A stretch of 64,000 nt of DNA from Adiantum capillus-veneris (taxonomy: Eukaryota; Streptophyta; Polypodiopsida; Polypodiales; Pteridaceae). Location: assembly GCA_014529385.2 (NCBI GenBank), contig CM043960.1, positions 24,900,896 to 24,964,895 on the forward strand. The letters are read 5' to 3'. The position numbers were made by a program, and so were the translations under genes. The notes beneath the pieces were generated by a model. That model was not told the origin of the DNA, did not search any database, and saw only the letters and a list, made by a program, of their open reading frames with translations. Positions 32,121 through 44,688 of this stretch are shown piece after piece. Every line of letters begins with the position of its first letter. Position 1 is the stretch's first letter.

Positions 32121-32459
32121 ACCAAATGCTTTTAAGTTTAGAGCTTTTCATGTAAACTGCTTTTAGAAGGCCTGGGGCCTTTATATATGAACGATGGGCT
32201 CTCTCTCTGGCATTCTAGAGGGAGCAGATGCAGAGTAGAGCCACTGGTGCTTTACTAAGTTGAAGCAATATAAAGAAATACCGAAAGGGGCGCCATCATT
32301 TGGGTCCAGTGCTCTCTTGGGGTGGAACTCTGCCACTCCATGACTCGCGAGTCGTGCATCTCTTTCACTTCAGTTGTTTTGAAGTGCTTAAAGTTTGTTT
32401 TGTCTGTTCTTTTCCATTGGCACGTGGTGCCCTCCTGTTACATCTTGTGGCAGGCATCA

Positions 32460-33078
32460 TGTAGCTGGGCTACAGTGTCACTGGATAGGCAATTAGTAGT
32501 TACAATTGATCTTGGTTCACCCTTGGGCAGCCATTTGGCTGATGGATCAGGATCGTTGACACTCTAGTTGATCAAAGGCACCTGGTGGAAGATGGAGGAG
32601 TGGTAGACGAGTGCACACCGTATCTAGCCTATCACTTCTCACCACAGCCCAGATATTTGTAGCTGCCTCTCAGAGATATTTCTTAGTACCTATGGATGGG
32701 ATCTAGACAACGTATATATAGCCAGTCTTGTGTGGTCTAGGAGGACGAGTCTTTGGTCTAGAGTCCAGTCATTGTCACAGCACTGTCCTTACATTGTTTG
32801 AGCCTCGACACCCCCATTGTATCTGTTGAGCACTTCGTCTGGAGTTGTGTGTGTTGGCAGTCAGTCTGTAGTTGATACATTGGGAGCAGCTGGGCTCATA
32901 TTGAGTTTGGGGTCTATCTTGTTGTGTCTACTTCTAGTTCATTTTCTTGCTGTATATCATTTCAGTTATGCCACCATGTCTTTCAATTGTCTTGTTGTGT
33001 GCCATGGAGTCAGATTTCTGTGTATATTGCATTGAGAAGCACCCACATTAGAGAGCACGACATAGTTTTCCTGCTACA
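32460..33078 (-). mobile_element. S3: diverged TRG-type LTR, inverted
   Basis: The left edge TGTAGCTGGGCTACAGTGTCAC is the reverse complement of the family LTR end. 'GAGCCTCGACACCCCCATTGTA' near 32,792 and 'AGAGAGCACGACATAG' near 33,050 match further LTR landmarks in reverse. About 620 bp with many substitutions and indels, so it is old. I find no target duplication. It lies next to the IPK exon 5 side. Confidence 0.7.
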
Positions 33079-33352
33079 TTCTCCCTAATGAAGAGAATGA
33101 GCAAATAATTGACTACTTTTGCTGTTTTTTGGCAACTGTGCGAAGCACCTCTGTTGATTGTTGCTTACCAACCTGTGCTCTAATATCACTATGTAGAGTG
33201 TAGAAGTCATGGGGAAAGGAACAAAACAAAACTAGTCACACATACAGACCTCACTTCAAAAACCACAAAAGTGATGCAAACACATCTAGCCTAACTTTTT
33301 TTTTTTGTGACAACTACCAAGCACCATAGACACAACGTGGAAAAACACTTAC

Positions 33353-33782
33353 GGCTCTACTTCTGGTTGACCAACCAGCAGAGAAGGGAGAAATTCCAAC
33401 AGCAGGAATGCCCTCTGGAAGTAATAATAGATTGTTAAATCCTAAGATGTCACAGGTAAAGCAGAAGCAAGGAAGAAAAAAGCAAGCTAACTTTTGATAT
33501 CCATTCTAAATTTGTATACCCGATGCCAATGCTCGTACTATCTCCTGATTTAATTTGGTTACCTGCAGTTCCGCATTCCACTCAGCACTCCATTTATCAG
33601 ACTTTGTGAAGGCAAAAGCCAGTCACACTACAGAACTAGCCTGTTAGAATGCATTTCAGACATTCTTGAAGACAAGGAAGTTACAGATATTCTTGTCGCA
33701 ACAAAACCAGCCTTCCCGATTGCCGTTTCCAGGCCTCCCTTGTGCACACTTGATTTACTAGCTTGAAAATGTCCAAAGGAAC
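33353..33782 (-). CDS. IPK: IPK exons 3-5
   Basis: Exon 3 (33,685-33,782) follows acceptor TTTTGCAG and ends before GTAACT. Exon 4 (33,520-33,562, only 43 bp) follows ACTGCAG and ends before GTATAC. Exon 5 (33,353-33,414) follows ACTTCCAG and ends before a consensus GTAAGT donor. The strong donor after exon 5 indicates that transcription originally continued leftwards into further exons. Confidence 0.88.
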
Positions 33783-35837
33783 CTGCAAAAGGTCAAGCTG
33801 TTACATAAAGAACACTTCAAGATAAATCTGCCCAAGTCCTCACATGTCCACTTTGCAAAAAATATTTAGTACCCACCCCAGTCCCGTTGATCACTGTGTT
33901 TTCTAAACTTGATAGCTTTACCAGAACTAAGTTATAACAAGCACAAGAAATATGAAATTTTTCGGTGTCTGGAAATATAGTAATTATATGTAGACAACAA
34001 CAATACTAAACAGATATATCCATAATGGAGGGTTAGAATGCTAGATACAGGCCACTAAGGAGGTGCATATCTCCATTTAAACCAAACATAACATGTAGCC
34101 TCATCAGGGCAGAAAGATCTGAACTTAAAGAACTATAGGGGTAAAACATTTGCACAAAACATAGTAAATTGTAATTATATGTAGACACACAAAATCAGTA
34201 AACAGGAGTATCCATAATGGAGGGTTAGAATGCTAGATACAGGCCACTGAGGAGTCACATACCTCCACCTAAACTAACCCTTATATGTAGCCTAATCAGG
34301 GCAGAAAGATCTGAACTTAAAGGACTAAAAGGGGTAAAACATTTGCACAAAACACAGATCCACATAGATGCATATATCTTCAAATTAAGAATATTCAGAA
34401 TTGCATTAAGTAGGAGACTATACTTTCCTTTCAATGAAGAGACAAAACTACTACTGCTAACGCAGATGTTACAAAAACTTAATATAAAGTCAAAGTCACA
34501 TCAAATACATTAGACAAAAGTCTGACAACTTGAATCCCAACTTCAAACTCTTACAGCAACAGAAATGCCAATTTGACTCCTAAACCTCAAATCCTTACAG
34601 AAACACATAAGAAATGTGCAATTTGTTAGTACCAATGTGCACCCACAAGTTGACATAGGTTTCACTACTTAAATTCCCACTTATACAACAACATAACAGA
34701 AGAATGAAATCTATTAGTATCTATAAGCAGCCATTAGGTGCAAGGAGCTACAAGAGGTCCTTCGGACCATTTGGGAGCCAAATGAGCACACAAAATTTTG
34801 CTCGACGTGCAACCTACATTTAGAGTTTTGTCAAAGCGGCAATTACTGTAAATTTAAAAGTATGCACTTTTGCCAATTATTCATTACACCCTTGTAACAT
34901 TTTGACAACTGAGCTTAGGAAAGTGTCTGAGGCTTGTCTTGGGTCTCAATTGTATGGGATTTGTGAAGGACTACACCATTTTTAGAGGTTTTGGCTAACT
35001 GATTGTAACTTGTCCACCCAATTGTAAACCCTAATCAAGGAGTGTACGCATCTATAACTTGCAACTCTAATCAAAGTAAGGAATTTTTAAATCTTGTTAA
35101 TGGAGCACCAAAGGACTTTGATGTGAATGGTGCACTCTTTCCAAGGAAAAGGGCTTGAGCCTTGAGGTGATGAGACAAGCTTCATCACATACACTCCAAA
35201 GCTGCTTAGTATGAGCATCTTCACCAAGCTTACCTATGCTTGTAAGATTATCATTTTGCAATAGAAATCTCCATATTTCTCTCTATCTCACATGATGAAG
35301 AATATGTTCTTGATGATGTGATTGATTGCTTAATCTTGTATATTGTTAAGTTGAGTGAGATTTGGATTGAGTAACAAGGGCTTAATTTAAGCTCAAGAGC
35401 AGTGAATCCTTTTAGCAAGATGTGACGTAGAGCTGAAGAGGAGTGACTTGGTGATAAATCACTATAACCTTGTTAGAGTAGAGATACACAAATGCCTTGG
35501 CAAGGAAGAGCTTGCAAGAGAGGGATATGGAAGAAAGAGAGAAAAGGTTGAAGGACGCAACCAGAGTGTGTGAATGTAGAAGCATAGCGCCTCTCAGTAG
35601 ATATGAGTCATAGCTTTTTGTTCTCCCTTCTCATTTGGAGTTGGGACTTTCCACAGCTAGCTTCATGGTCAACTAACCCCACCTCTGACCAAAAACACAA
35701 GAAAAAAAACAGTTCACTGTTGCTGCTTGCACTCGCCATTGCTGTTGACCCCCTCCCCCCAAAAACCCGGCGCTCTGCCCGCCTCTTCCCGCCCTGCCAC
35801 TGCCCACGCTAAACCCGCCCAGCCTCTGATTGATCAC

Positions 35838-35870
<33 letters not shown>

Positions 35871-38800
35871 AACCACCACCACCACTATGCTGCATTCTCT
35901 TCCTTTCCTATGAAGGAGTTGGCCGGCCATTCTTCACTTTCCAACCCACTTCCTTCACACTCATTCCTTCCTTGTACGTCGTCACAGCAGCAAACACAAA
36001 TGGAAGATTCTCCTCCGCCACAGAGGAACTCGACTGAATCCCCCTCGCCCAACACCGCAGAACCCACCATCCGACTTGCTCTTTCGCCGACACAGCAAGC
36101 GAGCTTAGAGGCCGAGGTGGCGCGCCTTCAGGCCACCTCTTTTATCTGCAACATAATCGGCACCCGACCTAGCAGAGGAGAGGTGTGCCACCTCCTCTAG
36201 GACCGCCTTTTAGTAGAGGCGAGAAAGATCATCAACACATGTTCTGGTTCAAGACACCCACACCCTCCCGAAGGTCGTTCTACTACCTAGGGTGAGTGGT
36301 GGTTGGCTCCGTTAGAACGTGGAATATTTGGGGCTCCCGAATCAGTGCTTCATTTGCAGACTAATGGGCCATCTTGCGAAATCCTGTCCACGGAGGAGGC
36401 CCCGACCCGTGACATAGACCCAGCCTACTAAGGCTACTAGGAGCACAGGCGGGTACCTCATCCAAGACAGGTCCCCAGGCAGAGGAGGACTGGCAACAAG
36501 TTCGTGGCTGTCGTCGCCAAGGACCGACACACGAGTTTGGCACCCTTAGTGGTCGGCTTGCACCAGGTCAGCAGCAATGGGTACCCACAAGAAACTCTTT
36601 CGACCCTCTACAACAAGCAGCAATGGGTACCCACAAGAAACTGTTTCGACCCTCTACAGCAAGATGAGTCACAAATACCTCCTCCACCTCAGCATTTGCT
36701 TCAGTTGATCACCCTGGGATCCCTTTCTTCCAATACACAGCACGACTTGGGAATCACATACTGGCTGCTCGAAGAGAAGCCTGCCCCACGGCAGCAGGTC
36801 ACTGGCACGAGGAGGGTCTCGCAGTTGAGTTCCTGATAGACTTTTGGCAGCATTGGTGGGACAGCAAACAATCGAAGAGAGTCACCATGTTCCAGTGGCT
36901 TGTCGCCTATCGAGCTACTGCAGTGGGGAGTTGGTTGGTCTACAATGGCCACCCATTGGGGGCTGTGCCGCTTGTGACCACCCACTTGAGTCACAGAGGC
37001 ATTGTCTATGGGACAGTCCCAAGGCACAGCAGGTTTGGCTATGGATTCTACGGCTGATGCCAGCCCTGTTGTCAGCTAGTTAGTACACTTGGGGTGTTGC
37101 TGCTTGGTCCACCCTCATGGGCCCACCACTTCATGCTGTCCTCAGCTAGCAGGATGATTGTGATACAGGAGGGCCAGCCTACACTTCAGCCTGCCATAGT
37201 GCTTACGCCTCAGGAGTGGAGCAGTGATAGAGAGAGCTTTGTTGGGAGCTTATCTGCAGCCTTACTCTCTAGTTCATATGGAGAGCCCATTGGTTCCACA
37301 TCTTCGAGGCCCATCCCATCCCACCGGTGGAGACTATACGAGATATATAGCTAGAGCTGATCCATACACTTCGAGGTCAGTTCGAGAGGCTGTAGGGTAG
37401 CTCCAACTGTATACGAGAGCGCCGCGAGGCATTCCTACGGCTTTGGTGACCAGTGCCTTTCTATACCATGGTCCATTTTTTCTTGGGAGAGTCTCCCCTC
37501 ATGCTAATGTAGCCCCCTCTTATCGGGGCAATTTGTAGCCCGATGGGCAACCTTATTAACTAATAGAAGGATCTTTTCTTGGGAAAAAAAAGCCCCACGT
37601 CTAGCCTATTAGAAGATTTGGGACCAACTATGGACTGGTAGCGAAGGGTAGCAATATAGTGCACATGTGTGAGTGAAATATTTTTGTAACATTGAGTGAT
37701 GTCAGCAGAAAAGAGATGGAAGATCTGATTGGAGAGGTTAAGAGTGACCTCAGTGAAGTTCTTAACAAGCAAGAAGGGGTTATACTGTATTTTGAGAAAG
37801 TCCAAACATAATTTTTGTTTCATTGCGCAAACTGATTCAAACTCAGTAAGTATAAGGTCAAGGCATAAAATAATGTCTTTAGTAATGTTGGTAAAGACCC
37901 CGTTCGAGGCATCAGATATCCAACGGAAATCGTGTTTGTGATGTTTATAGGTGGGAAATAAAACAAGTAGTTTGAGTGTCTCAAGAGAATATCCGAATCA
38001 TTATAGTGAATTGACATAATATCGGTAATCTCAATGGGAGATAAGTTAAGCAAAGTAAACTCACCTCTAGATAGACGTAGTGAGCCGCTTTCCAAGTGAG
38101 GTTTTTGCAAATAAGAGTAGGACAATTGGCTGCTCTATCAAAACCAACAACAAACCAATTTTGTGTAAGTTTTTGAAATTTTAAACTGAGGTCATGTGTG
38201 ATCAAGTGTTATGAGTAGATAGCCATTTGTGTGGTAAGAGAGTTACTTTTTGAAAAAAACATTGTTGAACCGATTTGGTTAAGTCCAGTAGGACTATCTT
38301 CTCCAGTCGGAGAGTACTGACTAGGTCAGTCAAGCAGCTAAGTAAAGCTGATAGAGCAAGGTAGGGGTTTTTTGGAAAAATTGGAATGTGATTTAGACCT
38401 TTAGCAAAGATTTTTTTTAACTGCAGGATCATTAATTACTTTGAGATCACAAGTGCAAGCATGCCTCCTTAAATCACCAAAATCTTTGCAAAAAGCATTG
38501 AACTTATCACAAGCACAATCGAGGATAGTATTGTAACATTGAAAGTCATTGTTGTAGACTAAACTTTTAATAGGCCGATGATATGTCCAGCCAATTGAAA
38601 CTTTATCTAACATTTTATGGTTACCAAAAAGTAAATCAAAACACTCACAAAAGATTGACCTGGGAGAAAACCAATCCAAAAGTTCTGTATAATACAAACA
38701 GTGTATATAGATAAAATTTTCCGTAGACGTATTTTTTGAGAGATGCTTCCTTCCACAAGGGCCAAAAATCACATGCAAGGTACAAAGGATTACAAGTCAA

Positions 38801-41800
38801 GGAGGTGACAGATGGGTGTATTTCTACCTCTTTCTCTAGTAAAGCTTCAAGACTTTCCTCTATTAAAGTTAGAAGAAGTACTAGGTGTTAGAAACATTGT
38901 GAAAGAGTTATTGGGGGTGGTTAAAGAGTTAGGTCTTTTTAGTGAGGGGGAATCATCATCTTCAATACAAGGCTTGAGTAATCCTGTAATTATTTTTACT
39001 CCTTCATAATTGGCATAGGTGGTGAGATAAGCATAGTTACCCGGAACGTGGAATGGGAACGGCGACGGGATCCCCGCAGAACGGGGGAACGGCTAGGGGT
39101 CCAGAACAGGAACGGCGCGGAACAGGAGGTATAAAAAACACCCAAACAGTGCAATTTTTAGCTCCTTGTGTTTAAATACAAGGAGTATTAGAGTCCTTTG
39201 ACTCTAATACTCACAAAAAACTCGTTTTGAAGACCATTCAACCTTGCTATGACTAGATGATGAGAGAGAGAGAGAGAGACTCAAGAGAGTGAGAGGGAGA
39301 GGGAGAGATTTGAGAGAGTGGGAGGGAGAAGAAGAGAACTTGAAGCCTTGAGCCTTGAGAGAGTGAGTCTTGAGAGGGAGAGATCTTGAGAGTGTGAGAG
39401 GGAGAGAGCTTGAGCCTTGAGAATTAGCTTGTGGAGAGAAAGGGGGAGGGGGGTGCATTTTATGAGTCCTTGAGGCCTTGCACACTTCAAAAAGAAGCCC
39501 AAACATTTACTTCAATTTTTTCAATTTTTGCAAAATTTGTTTGTAGCCGTTGGCCATTCCGGGGGCATTCCGAAACGTTCCGGAACGGCCATTCCAGTTT
39601 GCACTGGACACCCGGAACATCCAAACGTTCCGGGACGTTCCGGAACGTTCGGGAAGGGAACTACCCCCCGAAACGCCGGAACGGGGGCTAGGGGGCGTTC
39701 CCCAGTAACTCTAGAGATAAGTGCCCGGTTCATCTAATTTAGCTCTTTAAGAATATCAAGCATAAGGCCGTGAAAGATGTTAAAAGCAATTTGAGCAATA
39801 ACCAGTGGCTTGGCCTTCCTCCCAACCAAGAGCAAATAAGGGATAAATGAAATTCCACAGGCTTCTCAGGGAAGAGTTGTTCTAAGTGATTGAGAATAAA
39901 CAAAATTGCATGTTCAAACCATATAATACTAGAATCACAGGAAGCCTTAGGGTCCAGAAATTTGCAGGCCCATTTTAGGTATGGCAGGAAAACATTCCAA
40001 GTAGACTCCGTGTAGAAGTCTAGATTGCTCTTGGCGAATTCCATATTACCTTTTGTAAGAATATATAGACTAGCATTAGAAGAACACTTTGTGCTCAACA
40101 AAGTTGAGGCTAAAGGGAGCCTTGATGAGTTCCCCTTTGTCCAAGAACTACCCTCCTTTTAGTACCTTGAGTCTGTAGTCTTGCACAGTGGAAGCAGGGA
40201 GGTTGGCTAGATATACCCATGTTTCACTAAGGATAGGTGCCAAAAAGGCTTTGTTGGGGAGGACCCAAAGCTAATGGTCAACACCAAATGATTCAACTTC
40301 TATTTGTCTGACTGGCAGAAATGAGAAATCTTTGGAAACTTTGGGAACCATCTCTAACAAATTAGAGTCACTGAGGGAGTAAAGATTGTTTTGAAATTCT
40401 TTGACAGCTTCTAAAGTAGCACTGTCTCTGCACAAGATTCCACCAGTTTGTGGGATAGCAGGAGTAGTAGGGGTACTAATAAACGTTGGATTGAGGCCCC
40501 ATAATCTCTTAAGAAACTTAGACAGCTTCGCCTCTGAAGAAGAGAACTGAGCTAGATCCTGGTTGTATTGTAAAGTAAGTACAGACAATTGGACAATGTA
40601 GTGGGAGATCATAGCTATACCATTCTTACTATCTTTGTCTAGAGTGGCCAAGATTTTGACCTAGACATTAAAAGAGAGCATGTGTAAAATAGAATACTTT
40701 TTGTCAGAAGCCAAGGCCGATTTATAGATAAATTGTGATGCTTCCAAGCTGCTAATACATCTCAAGACAAGGGAAGTTGCCACAAAAAGAGGCTCGGAAT
40801 TTAACTCCACACCTTGGGAGAGTGTTAAGGCCTGTAACAAACGGTTTGAAGAGGTAGAAAGAGATTATTTAGGGTAAGAGATTACAATGCTTTTGGCTTT
40901 TCAAGCAAGAAAGGGCCTAGTTCTAGGGGCATGGATTTTTTTTTGGGGGATGGTCTTTTAGGTCAAGTCTAATCTGTTCTAAAATCCTTTCGAGTCCTGG
41001 ATAACTCTCATACGAGCAGTCATTTATATTGAGTGTTATCCTGAAAGATTATATAAAATCAAGGTTAGTATAGGTGGATAAACCTGCAACCCTAAAACCG
41101 GCAAAGTCAAAAGACTACGATAGCCATGAACAGCAATCCTGAAGTACATTCTAAGAGGGACCGCCTATCACCAACCAATCTAAACAGGAATTATAGACGG
41201 TGGGTCCGACTTAGTTCTATAGTCCAAACGCGTTTCCAAAGCCAGCGTTCGGGTTCTCCCAAAAAACTAGGAGAGCCTTGTGTGTAGGACGTGTGTTTTG
41301 TTGTTTTACTTTAATAAATATACACAAAAGAAAATAAAAGTTCAAAAGACGGCTGGCTTTAAACAAGTGCAAGGGGTAGCACAAAAACAACTCAACCTTT
41401 GAATTATTTTTGTACATAGCTATAAGAATGAGGTCTCATTCCAGTGTTTATATACACGGGGTAATCTGTATAGATTTTTCCATAAAGTGGCAAGCGTCTA
41501 GTACATCGGAAACAGACAACAGCTAAGCCAAAAAATTTCCAAGAAAGGATAGATTCCTCCCTTGCATCCATACAAACAAGACAACAGATATGTTAGCCTT
41601 GAATGCGTTTTACAGGTGTCAATGGACTTTATAAGTTGTTATCCATGTAACTTTTTCAACTTAAAAACTATTGTCCAAACCAATCTTATACTTTGCAAAG
41701 TAAAAGGTGTGTGTTTTTTTTGTTTCTTAAGTTCATTTTATATTTGTAATCCAAAAAGTCATCACTCCTTTCAGATACAAGCGAAAATTTTCTTTAGGTA

Positions 41801-44639
41801 TATATAAGGTTATTATATATCCCAATTTTTTAACCATTCAATTCAAATAGATATTTAAATTACATAAAATTTTGATCAGAAGGCCATCACCCCTTCTGAT
41901 CCAAATGTTTTACTCCCAATTTTGTCCCCATAATATTTAGTATCATCCTATCCGTCAATTTGTACAATATTTTGCACATTTTGATTGTATGGATCTTTGA
42001 ATGAGTCCCATTGTACCACAAACCTCAAACAATGTTTATGTACAATCCATTTCACAACTAGTTGAAATAAATGAATCAACACCATGGCCTAGTGTAACCA
42101 TTCCAAGAGAGAAGGGAGATGTAAGCCTTGCAATCCTTTTGTATATGCACCCAAATTTAAAGCATACCATAATAAAAAAAGGCCACTGTTTTGCCTGTAA
42201 AAATCATTAGGACGAGCAAGGTATTAACCTATCTCTTTTTTTAAAGAAAAATCGTGTAGCAACCTTAACTTTCTTAACAGAAAAACAGCAACAAGACAGA
42301 AGTCATGTAACTTCTAAGTAAAACAAAATATTCATTAACTCCAACCGTCAACAGTTCTAAGCACAAAATATACAGTACAATACAGCCCGATTAAAGCATC
42401 AAGCTACCAGTATCAACCTTTTCAGAGCCCAAAAAAAACTGTGGGAGCTTTGAGCAAAAAGCCCCAGGTGCTTTATACCCCAATAATGGCAAAAGAGAAG
42501 TAAAAAACACCTTTTTTACAATTGTAGTACTACTACGAACCCTTTGCAAGATGTTAAACATGTGTAGTGTGGTAAAAAAAACCCAAGAAAACACCTTTTA
42601 TAGTATGCGAAAAAAAACAAAACAAAAAAAGTTGCCAACTGTACGAGAGCCCCCCAGGTAGGGTACTTCTACCCATATACTTAAACGTGATGCCAAAAAC
42701 ATGCTCACAATCAAAAAAAATTAATGTTTATGTTTTGTCAAATACTGTGCAGCTTACCCAAAGTACCCAGCAATGCTAACGCACTATTAAGCACCAAATA
42801 TATGAGCCAGTGCAGAGTAATGATAAAGCATGTTGTAAATCTTAAAAACAGAGCCAGTTTCGGCAGGGTACGAACTTAAGAAGCACCATCATGTTCCACC
42901 AACTCCATAGCCACACAACAAGCAGGCGACCAGAAAGCCCTTAAACCTCTCTTTCACATACACACACAATACGCAAAGACAAGGCTAAGTGAGGGGCATG
43001 CAGCAACCCTCACCTCATTTATATAGTGATAAACCACCAGAGGATGCATTGAGTAAATACCAGCAAGGAGAATCCCATCCCGATCTGCTCATTAACAAGT
43101 CCAAATCTCAAGGCATATGATTATAAGTGGCCGCCATGGTAACTCTCGTAGAGGTAAAGGTGGGAGAGAGGTGGAACACAGAAGTGTCACGTAACACATC
43201 CAACCCTCTGTGTCTGTGGACAAGCTACAGCATGATCAGGGTTCAGTCAGTCCATTCAGTCTAGATTAGAAGTGATCTGGCACTTTTTGTGAGTCTATTC
43301 GTAGACCGTGCATGCCCAATCACTCAGTGTAGATGCATATCCTCTGGTTGCACACAGCATGATCATAAGCATTCCCATCAGAATCCTTCAGGGGAATTTT
43401 CCGGTGCATTTAGCCTATTTTACCTATTTTTGACATTTTTCACTTATTATATTTAAGTGACTTTTGTTGGAAAGTAGGTAGAGCAAATTGAGTAAGTTTG
43501 TTTATAAGAAAACCTAGACTAGCACTAAATAGCAGTAGAGGCAACAGGAGCTCCACGCTCAACAGGCACCTTCTCAGCAGAACCCCCCCAAGAGACCTAG
43601 CGTTTTTGGAGCACAGCCAAGACCTAGCGTTTTCATCACCAGATCAGCCAGCGATTTGCTTTGCAGATTCCGGCAACAGCAGAACCTCAGATCAGCCTAG
43701 CGTTTTGCATATTGCAGAGCAACCGGCGACAACAGCAGAATTTCAGCCCTAGCATTTTTGGTTTGCAGATCAGCCGCGGCATTTTGCAGATTTACCGCGA
43801 CGGAACATCAAGGAACATCAGTGTTTTCAGTTTTCAGCAGTTAGCACCCGCAGATCAAGTCCCGAACCTCGCTGACCTCACCTTCCCGCAGCAGTTCCTC
43901 GCCGCACGGTCAGTTTCCGTTTACAGTTTCAGCCCGGAAAACACAGATTTCAGCATCTGCGTTTTCAGCGCATCGTCGTCGCATCGTCGTCATCGACATA
44001 GAGTCAGAATTCAGCAGATTGAAGATTTGCAGATTTCAGCCCATAGCGTTTTTGGACAGCAGATAAAAGATTGCAGATTTCAGCCCTTAGGTCGGTCTCG
44101 TCATCCCCGTCGTCGTCGTCAACATAGCCTAGACTTGCATCAGTCACATGCATTCAATTTGTACCAGTTTTTGCAATCATAAGTAGACCACTCCAGAGTT
44201 ACCGGGGAACGCCCCCTAGCCCCCGTTCCGGCGTTCCGGGGGGCAGTTCCCTTCCCGAACGTTCCGAGACGTCCCGGAACGTTTGACGTTCCGGGTGGCC
44301 AGTGCAAACCGGAACGGCCGTTCCAGAACTCCCCCGGAACATTCCGGAATGCCCCTGGAACGGCCAACGGCTACAAACAAATTTGGCAAAATTTGAAAAA
44401 ATTGAAGTAAATGTTCGGGCTTTGTTTTGAAGTGTGCAAGGCCTCAAGGACTCATAAAATGCACCCCCCTCCCCCTTTCTCTCCACAAGCTAATCCTCAA
44501 GGCTCAAGCTCTCTCCCTCTCACACTCTCAAGATCTCTCCCTCTCAAGACTCACTCTCTCAAGGCTCAAGGCTCAAGGCTTCACGCCTTCAAGCTCTCTT
44601 CCTCTCCCTCCCACTCTCTCAAATCTCTCCCTCTCCCTC

Positions 44640-44688
<49 letters not shown>

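Larger units (their letters stand above)
15213..32442 (+). mobile_element. S2: G2-family solo LTR, split by element A
   Basis: The two halves, 15,213-15,617 and 32,126-32,442, join to a solo LTR of about 720 bp. It starts TGTCACAAAGTGCTGACGTG and ends GGTGCCCTCCTGTTACA. This is the G2 LTR in the opposite orientation. Flanking 5-mers tattg (15,208-15,212) and tcttg (32,443-32,447) match at 4 of 5. Element A interrupts it with its own duplication accaa. The conserved core is at 32,269-32,294. Confidence 0.8.

Noticed and set aside
33079-33200. Possible IPK exon 6 on the minus strand after a CACAG acceptor near 33,190
   Set aside because: The reading has a stop soon after and no match to the expected ADV...GFVPVLHGDA region of IPK.
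33860-33905. Possible IPK exon reading like VINGTG upstream of exon 3
   Set aside because: Exon 2 at 61,371-61,589 supplies the true HGAG motif with exact phase to exon 3, so this weak match is intronic coincidence.
35727-36200. 157-codon Pro/His-rich ORF as an independent gene
   Set aside because: Its C-terminal part matches the start of LINE ORF1 and the first half is homopolymer-derived. It belongs to LINE copy 2.
38800-39700. Plus-strand ORFs in MITE C1 and the matching ORFs in C2
   Set aside because: They come from low-complexity GA/CT and CCGGAAC repeats, are mirror images in the two MITEs, and have no domain.
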